A DNA stretch of 6,094 bases. Origin: Pseudanabaenales cyanobacterium. Its GTDB lineage: Bacteria > Cyanobacteriota > Cyanobacteriia > Phormidesmidales > Phormidesmidaceae. Both the position numbers and the translations under genes were made by a program. How positions within the stretch are numbered: the first letter of the stretch is position 1; each line of letters begins with the position of its first letter. Below are positions 1 to 5,784 of this stretch, one piece after another. The DNA lies in contig JAKSDM010001003.1 in the NCBI GenBank assembly GCA_022360135.1, forward strand, positions 1 through 6,094. The letters are read 5' to 3'. A model generated the notes under the pieces. That model saw nothing but the letters and a program-made list of their open reading frames with translations. It was not told where the DNA came from and did not search any database.

Positions 1-1686
1 GTAGATGACTTTACCCTGACTGTCAAGAATTCGACTGACGCCATGCGCTTCTACATGCTGACCTTCATTGGCTAGAGTGCCATAGGCGCTAGTCAATTCC
101 AGCAGATTAACCTCCCAAGCCCCTAGCGCCAGCGAATAAGTAGGCTGCAGTTCGGATTTAATTCCCATGCGTCGGGCCATATTAATTATGGGCTCAAAGC
201 CTACATCGATTAACACTTTAACGGCCACAATATTGATCGAAGATGTCAAAGCGCGTTGCAGAGAGACATCCCCGCTGTAGCGATCGCGATAGTTCTTAGG
301 CTCATAGCCATCCACCACTAACTTGGCGTCCAGGTAAGACTTATAGGGAGAAAAGCCAGCGGCGACGGCGGTCGTGTAGACGAACGCCTTGAAAGTCGAT
401 CCAGGTTGTCGCTGAGCCTGAGTGACCCGATTAAACTGGCTCTCATTGAAGTCATTGCCCCCCACCATCGCCTTAATTTCCCCATTTCTGGGGTCAACCG
501 CCACCAAGGAGGCTTGTTCAAATCGCTGACCCGGACCTAACTCTTCAATCGCTGTTTGAACCGTCTCTTCAGCCGCCTTCTGCCAATCAAGATTCAGGGT
601 TGTCTCAACCGTGAGACCTCCGTTTTCCAGCTCTTCTGGTTGCAGAAGCTGAGCTAATTGCTGCTGAATATAAATCGTGAAATAGGGAAACTCACTATAG
701 AGATATTTGGGTTCATTCGGCGTTGTGGCGACGTCGCTATTCAACGCAGCTTGAGCCTGAGAGGCTGTAATCGCCCCATTTTCTAACATGTGCTTAATCA
801 CAAGGTTGCGTTGTTTCCGCGCAGCATCAATATCCACGAGCGGCGAGTAAACACTCGGAGCAGGCGCCATACCGGCAATCAGAGCCGCTTCTGCTAAGGT
901 CAACTGATCAACAGATTTAGCAAAATAAATCCAGGCGGCATCCGCTACACCATAGGCTCCAGCCCCCAGATAAACCAGATTTAAGTACCTTTCAATAATT
1001 TTTTTCTTATCTAACTCTCGCTCGATCTTGAGCGCCAAAAGCGCTTCTCGAACTTTACGCTGAAAGCTGCGATCTTGATCCAAAAAGACAATTCGAGCAA
1101 GTTGTTGGGTGATTGTGCTGGCCCCTTCTACAACTTCACGGCGACGCAAATTGGCCAAAGTGGCTCGGGCAATAGAGGGGTAGTCAACCCCATGATGCTG
1201 ATAAAAACGTCGGTCTTCAGCTACAATGAAAGCCTCAATTAGGTTATTGGGAATGTCCTCATAGGTCAGATTTTCTCGAGTCGCCGGCCCCAATTTTTGC
1301 AGGATCGAGCCATCAGCCGCTTTGATGGTAATGGTTCCATGGCGCTCATAGGTAAGGACCTTAGATACCTCCGGTAGATTTGCTTCCACCGTTTGCCAAA
1401 CGCGATAGCTGCGGGTTATCCCCCCGGCTATACCCGCGCCTAGGACCAAAGCCAGCCAAAATAGCGGCCGGAAATAAAGTGGCCGACGTTGAGGCGGGGG
1501 CGGATAGCGCCTATGAGTTTTGTCTTGGGGAAGTAGAGGATCTTGAGAGGGGGATGCAGTTCTGGTGGGGACTTTGACTCGGCCGTTTGTGGAAGCCCCC
1601 TTAAGCCGGGTAGAGGTGGAGCGTATTGGTTTAGAGCCGCCGAGGATGGTCGATACCCTTATCAGCCTAGAGATGAAGTCTGTCAC
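1..1686 (-). CDS. Class A penicillin-binding protein (PBP1A-type, bifunctional glycosyltransferase/transpeptidase), C-terminus outside window
   Basis: This membrane-anchored enzyme polymerises lipid II into glycan strands and cross-links the stem peptides on the outer side of the plasma membrane. 562 codons are visible with no internal stop. The protein begins with a basic, Ser/Thr/Pro-rich cytoplasmic tail (about 1-74), then one membrane segment (about 75-90, LFWLALVLGAGIAGGI). The GT51 glycosyltransferase domain follows: catalytic Glu157 in EDRRFY, GASTITQQLAR at 188-198, then a KKKIIERYLNLVYLGA motif. The transpeptidase domain shows the active-site serine in PGSTFK (Ser430, Lys433) and the SxN motif as SIN (Ser483, Asn485). 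The third motif, KTG, should lie beyond the left edge. The GTG at 1684-1686 is chosen because AAGAGGAA sits just upstream and an in-frame stop (TGA) precedes it by 11 codons. The family is certain; the exact paralogue is not, since cyanobacteria carry several class A PBPs. Confidence 0.95.
   Translation of the reverse strand, partial: MTDFISRLIRVSTILGGSKPIRSTSTRLKGASTNGRVKVPTRTASPSQDPLLPQDKTHRRYPPPPQRRPLYFRPLFWLALVLGAGIAGGITRSYRVWQTVEANLPEVSKVLTYERHGTITIKAADGSILQKLGPATRENLTYEDIPNNLIEAFIVAEDRRFYQHHGVDYPSIARATLANLRRREVVEGASTITQQLARIVFLDQDRSFQRKVREALLALKIERELDKKKIIERYLNLVYLGAGAYGVADAAWIYFAKSVDQLTLAEAALIAGMAPAPSVYSPLVDIDAARKQRNLVIKHMLENGAITASQAQAALNSDVATTPNEPKYLYSEFPYFTIYIQQQLAQLLQPEELENGGLTVETTLNLDWQKAAEETVQTAIEELGPGQRFEQASLVAVDPRNGEIKAMVGGNDFNESQFNRVTQAQRQPGSTFKAFVYTTAVAAGFSPYKSYLDAKLVVDGYEPKNYRDRYSGDVSLQRALTSSINIVAVKVLIDVGFEPIINMARRMGIKSELQPTYSLALGAWEVNLLELTSAYGTLANEGQHVEAHGVSRILDSQGKVIY
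280..287. repeat. HIP1 palindrome in the PBP gene
   Basis: GCGATCGC within the transpeptidase domain of the PBP gene. HIP1 is strongly over-represented in most cyanobacterial genomes; five exact copies in about 6 kb is far above the roughly 0.1 expected with equal base frequencies. Confidence 0.9.
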
Positions 1687-1691
1687 GTTGA

Positions 1692-1699
1692 TTCCTCTT
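1692..1699 (-). promoter_or_regulatory. Ribosome binding site of the PBP gene
   Basis: Read on the minus strand, AAGAGGAA precedes the GTG start at 1686, with 7 bases between GAGG and the start codon. It is the clearest Shine-Dalgarno sequence in the window and decides the GTG start, because no ATG or TTG lies in frame between it and the upstream stop codon. Confidence 0.7.
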
Positions 1700-1819
1700 A
1701 CACCACCAAAAACTCAGTCATGCTTAATTTCCCCTGTAATGCCTGGTTAGTATCGTTTCATTCGCAGGTAGACTACAGGCGAAATGCTGCTAGCTCAATC
1801 TCAATAAATCAGCGCAGTC

Positions 1820-1890
1820 ATCATCTTACGCTTCCTGTTCCGGTCAAATCTAGGGCAGGCGGAAATTTTCAAGCGCATTTGTAAGATGAT
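1820..1890. repeat. Imperfect long inverted repeat / hairpin upstream of the PBP gene
   Basis: ATCATCTTAC (1820-1829) and its exact complement GTAAGATGAT (1881-1890) form a 10-bp outer stem. Inside it GCTT (1830-1833) can pair with AAGC (1871-1874), leaving a 6-base bulge, and TTCCG (1838-1842) can pair with CGGAA (1860-1864). That gives about 19 pairs in 71 bases, all in non-coding DNA. On the minus strand it would lie in the PBP leader or behind chlG. There is no T-run next to the stem, so it is not an obvious intrinsic terminator. Its function is unknown. Confidence 0.45.
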
Positions 1891-2002
1891 CTATCTAGCA
1901 ACAATTGTTTAATAATGTATCAAAAGTTTATAGTGCGCCGAAATACTTTATGGCTCCCCAAAATCAGATATCCATATTCACCTGACTCGAAATTAATCTA
2001 AC

Positions 2003-3052
2003 TTAAACCCCAGCATGACCCAATGCCAGAGCAGTTATTAACATGCCTAAGATTAGAAAGGGTTGGGCGCTGGCTTGATACTTAACATCGTTTTCTAGCG
2101 GATTCCGCAAAAAGTACATATCCTGAAACGTAATTTGGGGAATCAACAGCAGCACTAAGATGACCGCGTAGAGATTTTGGTGAATACTGATTAAATAAGC
2201 CGCCACCCCCCCCTGAAAAACATCAATCATCAGAACACAGATCCAGGCGGCGGTGGCGACGCCAAACATCACTGGCAGAGACTTCAGACCTAATTGCCGA
2301 TCGCCCTCTACACTTTTAAAATCATTCACAACCGCGATCCCCAGACCTGCCATGCTATAGAACAGGGTCAACAGCACAATCGTGAGATTGAGTTCTCCGA
2401 ATAAAGCATGACCCGCCCACCAGGGCAAGGCGATGTAGCTTGCCCCTAGGGCGTAATTTCCCAGCCAGCCATTTTGCTTCAGCTTGAGTGGCGGCGCCGA
2501 ATAGATATAAGACAGGAATGAGCCGCCAATCGCCAGGGCTGTCATGATCGGGAATGAATGTCCAGCCCATTGATCCAAGGCATAGGCGACACCCAATCCA
2601 GCAAACAGCAGCGTCAGGATTTGAGCCGTGACCTGGGGAATTGAAATTGCCTCTGAGGGGATGGGGCGATAAGGCTCATTGATGGCGTCGATTTCGCGAT
2701 CATAGAAATCGTTTAGGGTTTGAGTATAGCCTGCCAGGAGGGGGCCTGACAGGAGCATACAAGCGGCCGCCGCCAGAACATGATCGAAAGTCCAGGTGAA
2801 TTGTCCAGAGGAAACCGACCCACAGACCACACCCCAAATTAAAGGGATCCAGGTAATGGGCTTCATCAATTGTAGGCGGATCTTCCAGAGAGAGGTTTCC
2901 CCCGCCTCCGCTCCTCTCATCCCCAGCAGCTGACGGGTCTTGCCGCCCCGCTTAGAAACTTCATCTTCAGGCGCAGCGCCGGGGTCGCTAGCGATCGCCT
3001 GGGGCGTTTGCTCCATCGAGTCTATGGACGTTTCGGAGGAATTGTCAGTCAT
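2003..3052 (-). CDS. chlG: Chlorophyll a synthase (UbiA-type prenyltransferase)
   Basis: ChlG attaches the phytyl (or geranylgeranyl) chain to chlorophyllide a, the last step of chlorophyll a synthesis, within the thylakoid or plasma membrane. The 349-residue protein has both Asp-rich motifs of the UbiA superfamily: NDFYDREID at 114-122 and NDFKSVEGD at 243-251, which bind the prenyl diphosphate through magnesium. The stretch RLQLMKPITWIPLIWGVVCG (about 59-78) and NEPYRPIPS (125-133) are characteristic of ChlG. Hydrophobic segments fill the rest, consistent with about nine membrane helices. The first 40 residues are polar, acidic and poorly conserved-looking, longer than I recall for Synechocystis ChlG (324 residues); Met46 is a less likely start. 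The ATG at 3052 lies 12 bases behind the get3d stop with no clear Shine-Dalgarno sequence. It is probably the last gene of the petP-get3d-chlG operon. Confidence 0.97.
   Translation of the reverse strand: MTDNSSETSIDSMEQTPQAIASDPGAAPEDEVSKRGGKTRQLLGMRGAEAGETSLWKIRLQLMKPITWIPLIWGVVCGSVSSGQFTWTFDHVLAAAACMLLSGPLLAGYTQTLNDFYDREIDAINEPYRPIPSEAISIPQVTAQILTLLFAGLGVAYALDQWAGHSFPIMTALAIGGSFLSYIYSAPPLKLKQNGWLGNYALGASYIALPWWAGHALFGELNLTIVLLTLFYSMAGLGIAVVNDFKSVEGDRQLGLKSLPVMFGVATAAWICVLMIDVFQGGVAAYLISIHQNLYAVILVLLLIPQITFQDMYFLRNPLENDVKYQASAQPFLILGMLITALALGHAGV
2991..2998. repeat. HIP1 palindrome (GCGATCGC) in chlG
   Basis: This copy of the highly iterated cyanobacterial octamer encodes Ala19-Ile20-Ala21 in the N-terminal tail of ChlG. 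Confidence 0.9.
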
Positions 3053-3064
3053 AAGAAATTTTGA

Positions 3065-4159
3065 CTAAAAGGAAATCACTAAATACTCATCCTGGAATTT
3101 AGCGCCTTTAACCTGACGACCTTTGAGTTCGGCAGGCAAGAAAAGGTTGCGTCGCTGATCACCCGCATCAATGGTCAACTCTGGACCGTATTGTGTCAGC
3201 TTAACTTGGTTTTTGTTAAAGCCTGGTAGAAACAGGCTAACCTTGCCGGCGGCAATATCCACCGTCACTGGACGAGGCGCTTGAAGAACCTGGGTAAAGT
3301 CAGGCAGGGCATCCATTAGGGGGCGCCACTCACCAGTTTGCCAGTCGGGCATTGAGGTAACAGAGAGGGGGGAAAATTCTGCGGTCGGCAATGCGACTCC
3401 CTGAGACTGGGTGAGAATTGCCCCACCCACCGTCAACCCTACTTGCTGAGCGCTACCCCATAGATATCGCGCGGTTGCGATCGCCAGGGGATCGCTGGTG
3501 GTAACCAGGTAGGTTAATACTCGATGCGGATCGCTAATCGCTTCCCGGCCTCGATCGAGGAGGGTGTTGACCTGATTGGCGGGCTGATCCAGGATGTCGC
3601 CGGAGGAGTTGACCGCCAAAACGACATTAGCGATCGGTTGCACAAAAGGGGATAATGCCTTGGCCAAATCAGATTCTGTCAAAACATCTCGAAATCGGCG
3701 GATATACCAACCCAGAATTTCAGGTATTCCCCACATCCGCAAAACCGTTTGAGCGCCAGCGCCATCATGAATAATCACGTCATATTGGTCACTGGCGTCA
3801 TATTCGCGGATGGCGTTGAGAACCAGGGCGCTGTCCATGCCGGGCAGCACTCCCAATTCTTGTCCGTACACAGCCTTAAAGAAGGGGGTGCGCAGGTACT
3901 GGGCCTCCAATTTCTTAATTTCTTCCCAATTGCGCTCTAGCTGTACGGTCGCCTGAAGATGAACCGCCCAGAGGTTAGTCTCTAGGGATACAGGCTCAGA
4001 GGTCAGGGAGGTTTCCAGAAGCAAACCGATGGTTGGTCCTGGATCTTGGCTGGCGAAAAGCACCCGCTTCCCTTGATGGGCTAACTGCTTAGCGGCGGCT
4101 ATCGCGGTGATCGATTTACCTACCCCTCCCTTACCCAAAAAAGTCAAAATTAAAGCCAT
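3065..4159 (-). CDS. get3d: Get3d-type ArsA/Get3 family ATPase with C-terminal Hsp20-like domain
   Basis: This is a soluble 364-residue P-loop ATPase of the ArsA/Get3/TRC40 group. Relatives such as eukaryotic Get3 deliver tail-anchored proteins to membranes; the job of the cyanobacterial/plastid branch is not settled. The deviant Walker A motif GKGGVGKS is at 9-16 (signature Lys10). SQDPGPTIG at 37-45 fits switch I, with Asp39 aligned to the catalytic Asp57 of yeast Get3. IIHDGAGAQT at 129-138 fits switch II (Asp132). Residues about 297-364 (from PVTVDIAAGKVSLFLPGF on) look like the alpha-crystallin/Hsp20-like domain of ArsA-type proteins, ending DEYLVISF. There is no cysteine anywhere, so the zinc CxxC of eukaryotic Get3 is absent, and no ArsA-like duplication. 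It lies between petP (24-base gap) and chlG (12-base gap). It is less likely an arsenite pump ATPase: no ars genes are nearby and metal-binding cysteines are missing. The family call is firm; the substrate is unknown. Confidence 0.9.
   Translation of the reverse strand: MALILTFLGKGGVGKSITAIAAAKQLAHQGKRVLFASQDPGPTIGLLLETSLTSEPVSLETNLWAVHLQATVQLERNWEEIKKLEAQYLRTPFFKAVYGQELGVLPGMDSALVLNAIREYDASDQYDVIIHDGAGAQTVLRMWGIPEILGWYIRRFRDVLTESDLAKALSPFVQPIANVVLAVNSSGDILDQPANQVNTLLDRGREAISDPHRVLTYLVTTSDPLAIATARYLWGSAQQVGLTVGGAILTQSQGVALPTAEFSPLSVTSMPDWQTGEWRPLMDALPDFTQVLQAPRPVTVDIAAGKVSLFLPGFNKNQVKLTQYGPELTIDAGDQRRNLFLPAELKGRQVKGAKFQDEYLVISF
3477..3484. repeat. HIP1 palindrome in get3d
   Basis: GCGATCGC here encodes Ala226-Ile227-Ala228 of the Get3d-type ATPase. 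A near copy, GCGATCGG, lies near 3630 in the same gene. Confidence 0.9.
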
Positions 4160-4183
4160 CGTTTCAGTCTGGCTAGATTAGGG

Positions 4184-4378
4184 CTACTTAGTCAAGGTCA
4201 ATTCATCTTCAAAAAACCAGGTGGTAAATTTATCGTTAAATTCAACCACCACACCCACATCGCTACCATCCACCAGCTTGTATTGTTGGACTACGCCGCT
4301 TTGACCCACACGAGCTGTGATTTCTTTAGAAACACGATCTCGCAACTGATTAACCGTTACTTTCTGTCCGATTTTCAT
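4184..4378 (-). CDS. petP: Cytochrome b6f complex subunit PetP (DUF2862 family)
   Basis: PetP is a small soluble protein that binds the cytoplasmic face of the cytochrome b6f complex and influences electron flow between the photosystems; it is known from cyanobacteria and red algae. The 64-residue product has the typical length and an SH3-like, beta-rich sequence. Recognisable parts are MKIGQKVTV at the N-terminus, GVVQQYKLVDGSDVGVVVEF at about 28-47, and TTWFFEDEL at 52-60. The ATG at 4376-4378 is chosen because family members begin with MKxGxxV. An in-frame TTG at 4402 would add eight residues but has no ribosome binding site and no family support. There is only a weak GAG seven bases before the ATG. 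It is the first gene of the presumed petP-get3d-chlG operon and runs divergently from hisF. Confidence 0.9.
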   Translation of the reverse strand: MKIGQKVTVNQLRDRVSKEITARVGQSGVVQQYKLVDGSDVGVVVEFNDKFTTWFFEDELTLTK

Positions 4379-4524
4379 ACCTATTCTCAACAGGGCTCCC
4401 AAACTGGATTTACTTTAAACCAATCCACAGTTTATCAGCGTCTTGCTCCCTATTGGTTTATTCTAGAAGGCTTAACTGAATTTAGGTTATCAACTGCTAA
4501 CGGACTGAGGCGCAAAATATACTC
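4379..4524. promoter_or_regulatory. Divergent petP/hisF promoter region
   Basis: These 146 bases must hold the starts of both the petP operon (minus strand) and hisF (plus strand). I cannot name a consensus promoter for either. Weak candidates are TAAAGT on the minus strand (4411-4416) as a -10 box for petP, and TTGCTC (4443-4448) with TAGAAG (4464-4469) for hisF at a short 15-base spacing. A perfect 9-base inverted repeat sits in the middle. hisF has GAGG at 4507-4510, too far (14 bases) from its ATG to be a normal ribosome binding site. Confidence 0.4.
4416..4460. repeat. 9-bp inverted repeat TAAACCAAT / ATTGGTTTA
   Basis: TAAACCAAT at 4416-4424 and ATTGGTTTA at 4452-4460 are exact complements separated by 27 bases, midway between two divergent genes. 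The 36-base centre spacing is about 3.4 helical turns, so two dimer sites would not lie on quite the same face. It may be an operator pair or chance. Confidence 0.35.
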
Positions 4525-5292
4525 ATGCTGGCGAAGCGAATTCTTCCCTGTCTAGATGTCAAAGCCGGACGCGTCGTGAAGGGGGTCAACTTCGTAAACC
4601 TTCGAGATGCAGGAGATCCAGTCGAACTTGCCCAGGCTTACAATCGGGCTGGCGCAGACGAATTAGTTTTTTTAGACATCACCGCCACCCATGAAGACCG
4701 AGACATTATTTTTGATGTGGTCTATCAAACGGCGGAGCAAGTTTTTATCCCTTTAACTGTGGGCGGTGGCATCCAAAGCTTAGAAACAATTAAAAAATTG
4801 TTAAGAGCAGGAGCGGATAAAGTCAGCATTAACTCATCAGCGGTCCGCGACCCATCCTTTGTGAATCGGGCCAGCGATCGCTTTGGCGACCAGTGCATCG
4901 TAGTGGCGATCGACGCTCGTCGCCGCCGCGACCCTAAAAATCCCGGCTGGGACGTTTACGTTAGAGGGGGACGGGACAATACCGGAATGGACGCGATCGC
5001 CTGGGCGAGTGAGGTGGTGCAGCGGGGTGCAGGTGAGTTGTTGGTCACGAGTATGGATGCTGATGGCACCCAAGCAGGCTATGACCTGGAGTTAACTCGC
5101 ACGATTGCTGAAAAGGTTCCTGTGCCTGTAATCGCCTCAGGTGGCGCAGGCGCCTGCAGCCACATTCATACTGCTCTGACAGAGGGCCGAGCCGAAGCCG
5201 CCCTTCTAGCCTCCCTATTGCATTACGGTCAATTGACAGTAGCTGAAATTAAAACCTATTTGAGTAAGCATCAAGTTTCAGTGCGAATTTAA
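4525..5292 (+). CDS. hisF: Imidazole glycerol phosphate synthase, cyclase subunit HisF
   Basis: HisF is the synthase half of the HisF-HisH glutamine amidotransferase complex. It joins ammonia to PRFAR, giving imidazole glycerol phosphate for histidine and AICAR for purine synthesis, in the cytoplasm. The 255-residue length is normal for this (beta/alpha)8 barrel. The opening MLAKRILPCLDVKAGRVVKG contains catalytic Asp11, and Asp130 in VVAID matches the second catalytic aspartate. Phosphate-binding loops are visible as TVGGGI (78-83), SMDADGT (176-182) and ASGGAGA (204-210). The C-terminal half of the barrel has a slightly unusual segment, CSHIHTALTEGRAEAALLAS, where many homologues have NPEHF followed by a GADAALAAS-like stretch. 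The start is fixed by the conserved N-terminus. No other his gene is in the window, which is usual for cyanobacteria, where his genes are scattered. A hairpin follows 10 bases after the stop. Confidence 0.98.
   Translation: MLAKRILPCLDVKAGRVVKGVNFVNLRDAGDPVELAQAYNRAGADELVFLDITATHEDRDIIFDVVYQTAEQVFIPLTVGGGIQSLETIKKLLRAGADKVSINSSAVRDPSFVNRASDRFGDQCIVVAIDARRRRDPKNPGWDVYVRGGRDNTGMDAIAWASEVVQRGAGELLVTSMDADGTQAGYDLELTRTIAEKVPVPVIASGGAGACSHIHTALTEGRAEAALLASLLHYGQLTVAEIKTYLSKHQVSVRI
4874..4881. repeat. HIP1 palindrome in hisF (first)
   Basis: This copy encodes Ser117-Asp118-Arg119 of HisF. Confidence 0.9.
4993..5000. repeat. HIP1 palindrome in hisF (second)
   Basis: This copy encodes Ala157-Ile158-Ala159 of HisF, 119 bases after the previous one. 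The reading frame differs between the copies, as expected for a DNA-level rather than protein-level signal. Confidence 0.9.
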
Positions 5293-5301
5293 TCTTGACT
5301 A

Positions 5302-5351
5302 AGCCATTCAGCCAATTGCTGATGAGAATGGCTCACATAGCAGTCATTTTT
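5302..5351 (+). terminator. Possible hisF terminator hairpin
   Basis: AGCCATTC (5302-5309) and GAATGGCT (5326-5333) form a perfect 8-bp stem with a 16-base loop, starting 10 bases after the hisF stop codon. A run of five Ts comes only 13 bases after the stem (5347-5351), so this is not a standard intrinsic terminator. It may stabilise the mRNA end instead. Confidence 0.4.
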
Positions 5352-5360
5352 CTTAAAAGC

Positions 5361-5369
5361 TGTTACGAT
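5361..5369 (+). promoter_or_regulatory. Possible extended -10 promoter of the small membrane protein gene
   Basis: TGTTACGAT fits an extended -10 element (TG, one base, then TACGAT, four of six matches to TATAAT). No -35 box is seen at 16-18 bases upstream. Transcription from here would start near 5376 and give a leader of about 65 bases. The element overlaps the palindrome TTACG-ATA-CGTAA (5363-5375), which could be an operator. Confidence 0.3.
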
Positions 5370-5389
5370 ACGTAAAGAATGCATTCCTA

Positions 5390-5431
5390 ACTTAAGGTGC
5401 ATTACATAAGATTTGACTACTTGCCTTAAGT
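5390..5431 (+). repeat. 8-bp inverted repeat ACTTAAGG / CCTTAAGT before the small membrane protein gene
   Basis: ACTTAAGG (5390-5397) and CCTTAAGT (5424-5431) are exact complements with a 26-base loop, ending 10 bases before the ATG at 5442. Each arm contains the palindrome CTTAAG. A separate 10-base palindrome, GAATGCATTC, lies just upstream at 5377-5386. As RNA, the hairpin would sit where the ribosome loads. Confidence 0.35.
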
Positions 5432-5441
5432 ATTAACTTTT

Positions 5442-5720
5442 ATGATGCTCCTGATACTGGTTATTGTGATCGGCCTTGTGGCTTGGGCGCTCCGCCTAAT
5501 GGAGCGGGCCATTGAAGGGCAGGAGTTCTCCTTGATGCTAGCGGGGTTTTTAGTTGCCTCTTCAGCGGCGGCAATGTTAGCGGTTTATTTTCTCATGGGG
5601 CATTATATGGTCTTCATGACTGAAGCGGTTCATTCTCAGCAACTGCCCGATTCTACCTGGTTGGACCAAACTAGCCAGATTCCAACTTGGCTGGTGCAAG
5701 CTGATTCATTCCAGCCTTAG
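5442..5720 (+). CDS. Small two-helix membrane protein of unknown function
   Basis: I do not recognise this 92-residue protein. It has two strongly hydrophobic segments, about 2-18 (MLLILVIVIGLVAWALR) and about 30-58 (SLMLAGFLVASSAAAMLAVY and on), joined by a short charged loop with Arg18, Glu21, Arg22, Glu25 and Glu28. By the positive-inside rule the loop would be cytoplasmic and both ends outside (periplasm or lumen). The tail of about 34 residues is polar and mildly acidic, with Trp73 and Trp83. There are no cysteines and no signal peptidase or lipobox motif. The start could be either of two adjacent ATGs (5442 or 5445); neither has a Shine-Dalgarno sequence. It follows hisF in the same direction, but after 149 palindrome-rich bases, so it is probably transcribed separately. 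Good hydrophobic patterning and an isolated position support a real gene. Confidence 0.7.
   Translation: MMLLILVIVIGLVAWALRLMERAIEGQEFSLMLAGFLVASSAAAMLAVYFLMGHYMVFMTEAVHSQQLPDSTWLDQTSQIPTWLVQADSFQP
5689..5716 (+). terminator. Weak hairpin at the end of the small membrane protein gene
   Basis: GGCTGG (5689-5694) pairs with CCAGCC (5711-5716) across a 16-base loop, just before the stop codon at 5718-5720. A pyrimidine-rich tract (about 5721-5752) follows, but it is mostly C and not a T-run. This is a poor terminator candidate. Confidence 0.2.
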
Positions 5721-5784
5721 CCCTTTCCCATCCCCCCATCCCGCTTTCTTATAAAGTGTTCCTGATGTGGTTAGGGATAAATAC

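Larger units (their letters stand above)
1687..2002. other. Gene-free interval between chlG and the PBP gene
   Basis: These 316 bases separate two genes on the same strand, so the PBP gene probably has its own promoter here. I see no convincing gene: the open frames that cross it continue from the antisense side of the PBP gene and have no family resemblance. The stretch holds the PBP ribosome binding site, the imperfect inverted repeat at 1820-1890, and an A+T-rich part (about 1905-1960) where TATAAA occurs on the minus strand at 1927-1932 as a possible -10 box without a matching -35. I see no clear terminator behind chlG. Confidence 0.6.

Noticed and set aside
318..521. A 67-codon minus-strand open frame inside the PBP gene, and similar short frames inside get3d, chlG and hisF (3749-3940, 2355-2570, 4837-5073, 4283-4555)
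   Set aside because: Each is out of phase with a strongly supported family gene on the same or opposite strand and shows no domain.
1543..1884. A 113-codon open frame on the plus strand, with others nearby (1380-1577, 1565-1750)
   Set aside because: They lie antisense to the N-terminal part of the PBP gene and run into the gap behind it. The sequences are low in structure, lack ribosome binding sites and match nothing I know.
3065..4159. Arsenite efflux ATPase ArsA
   Set aside because: The protein is a single rather than duplicated ATPase, lacks all cysteines, and sits between photosynthesis genes rather than arsenic genes.
4379..4402. An eight-residue N-terminal extension of PetP from a TTG
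   Set aside because: There is no Shine-Dalgarno sequence and known family members start at the MKxGxxV methionine.
5721..5752. C-rich pyrimidine tract as a rho-type or intrinsic terminator
   Set aside because: It has no T-run and only a weak preceding stem; a better terminator candidate lies at 5860-5886.
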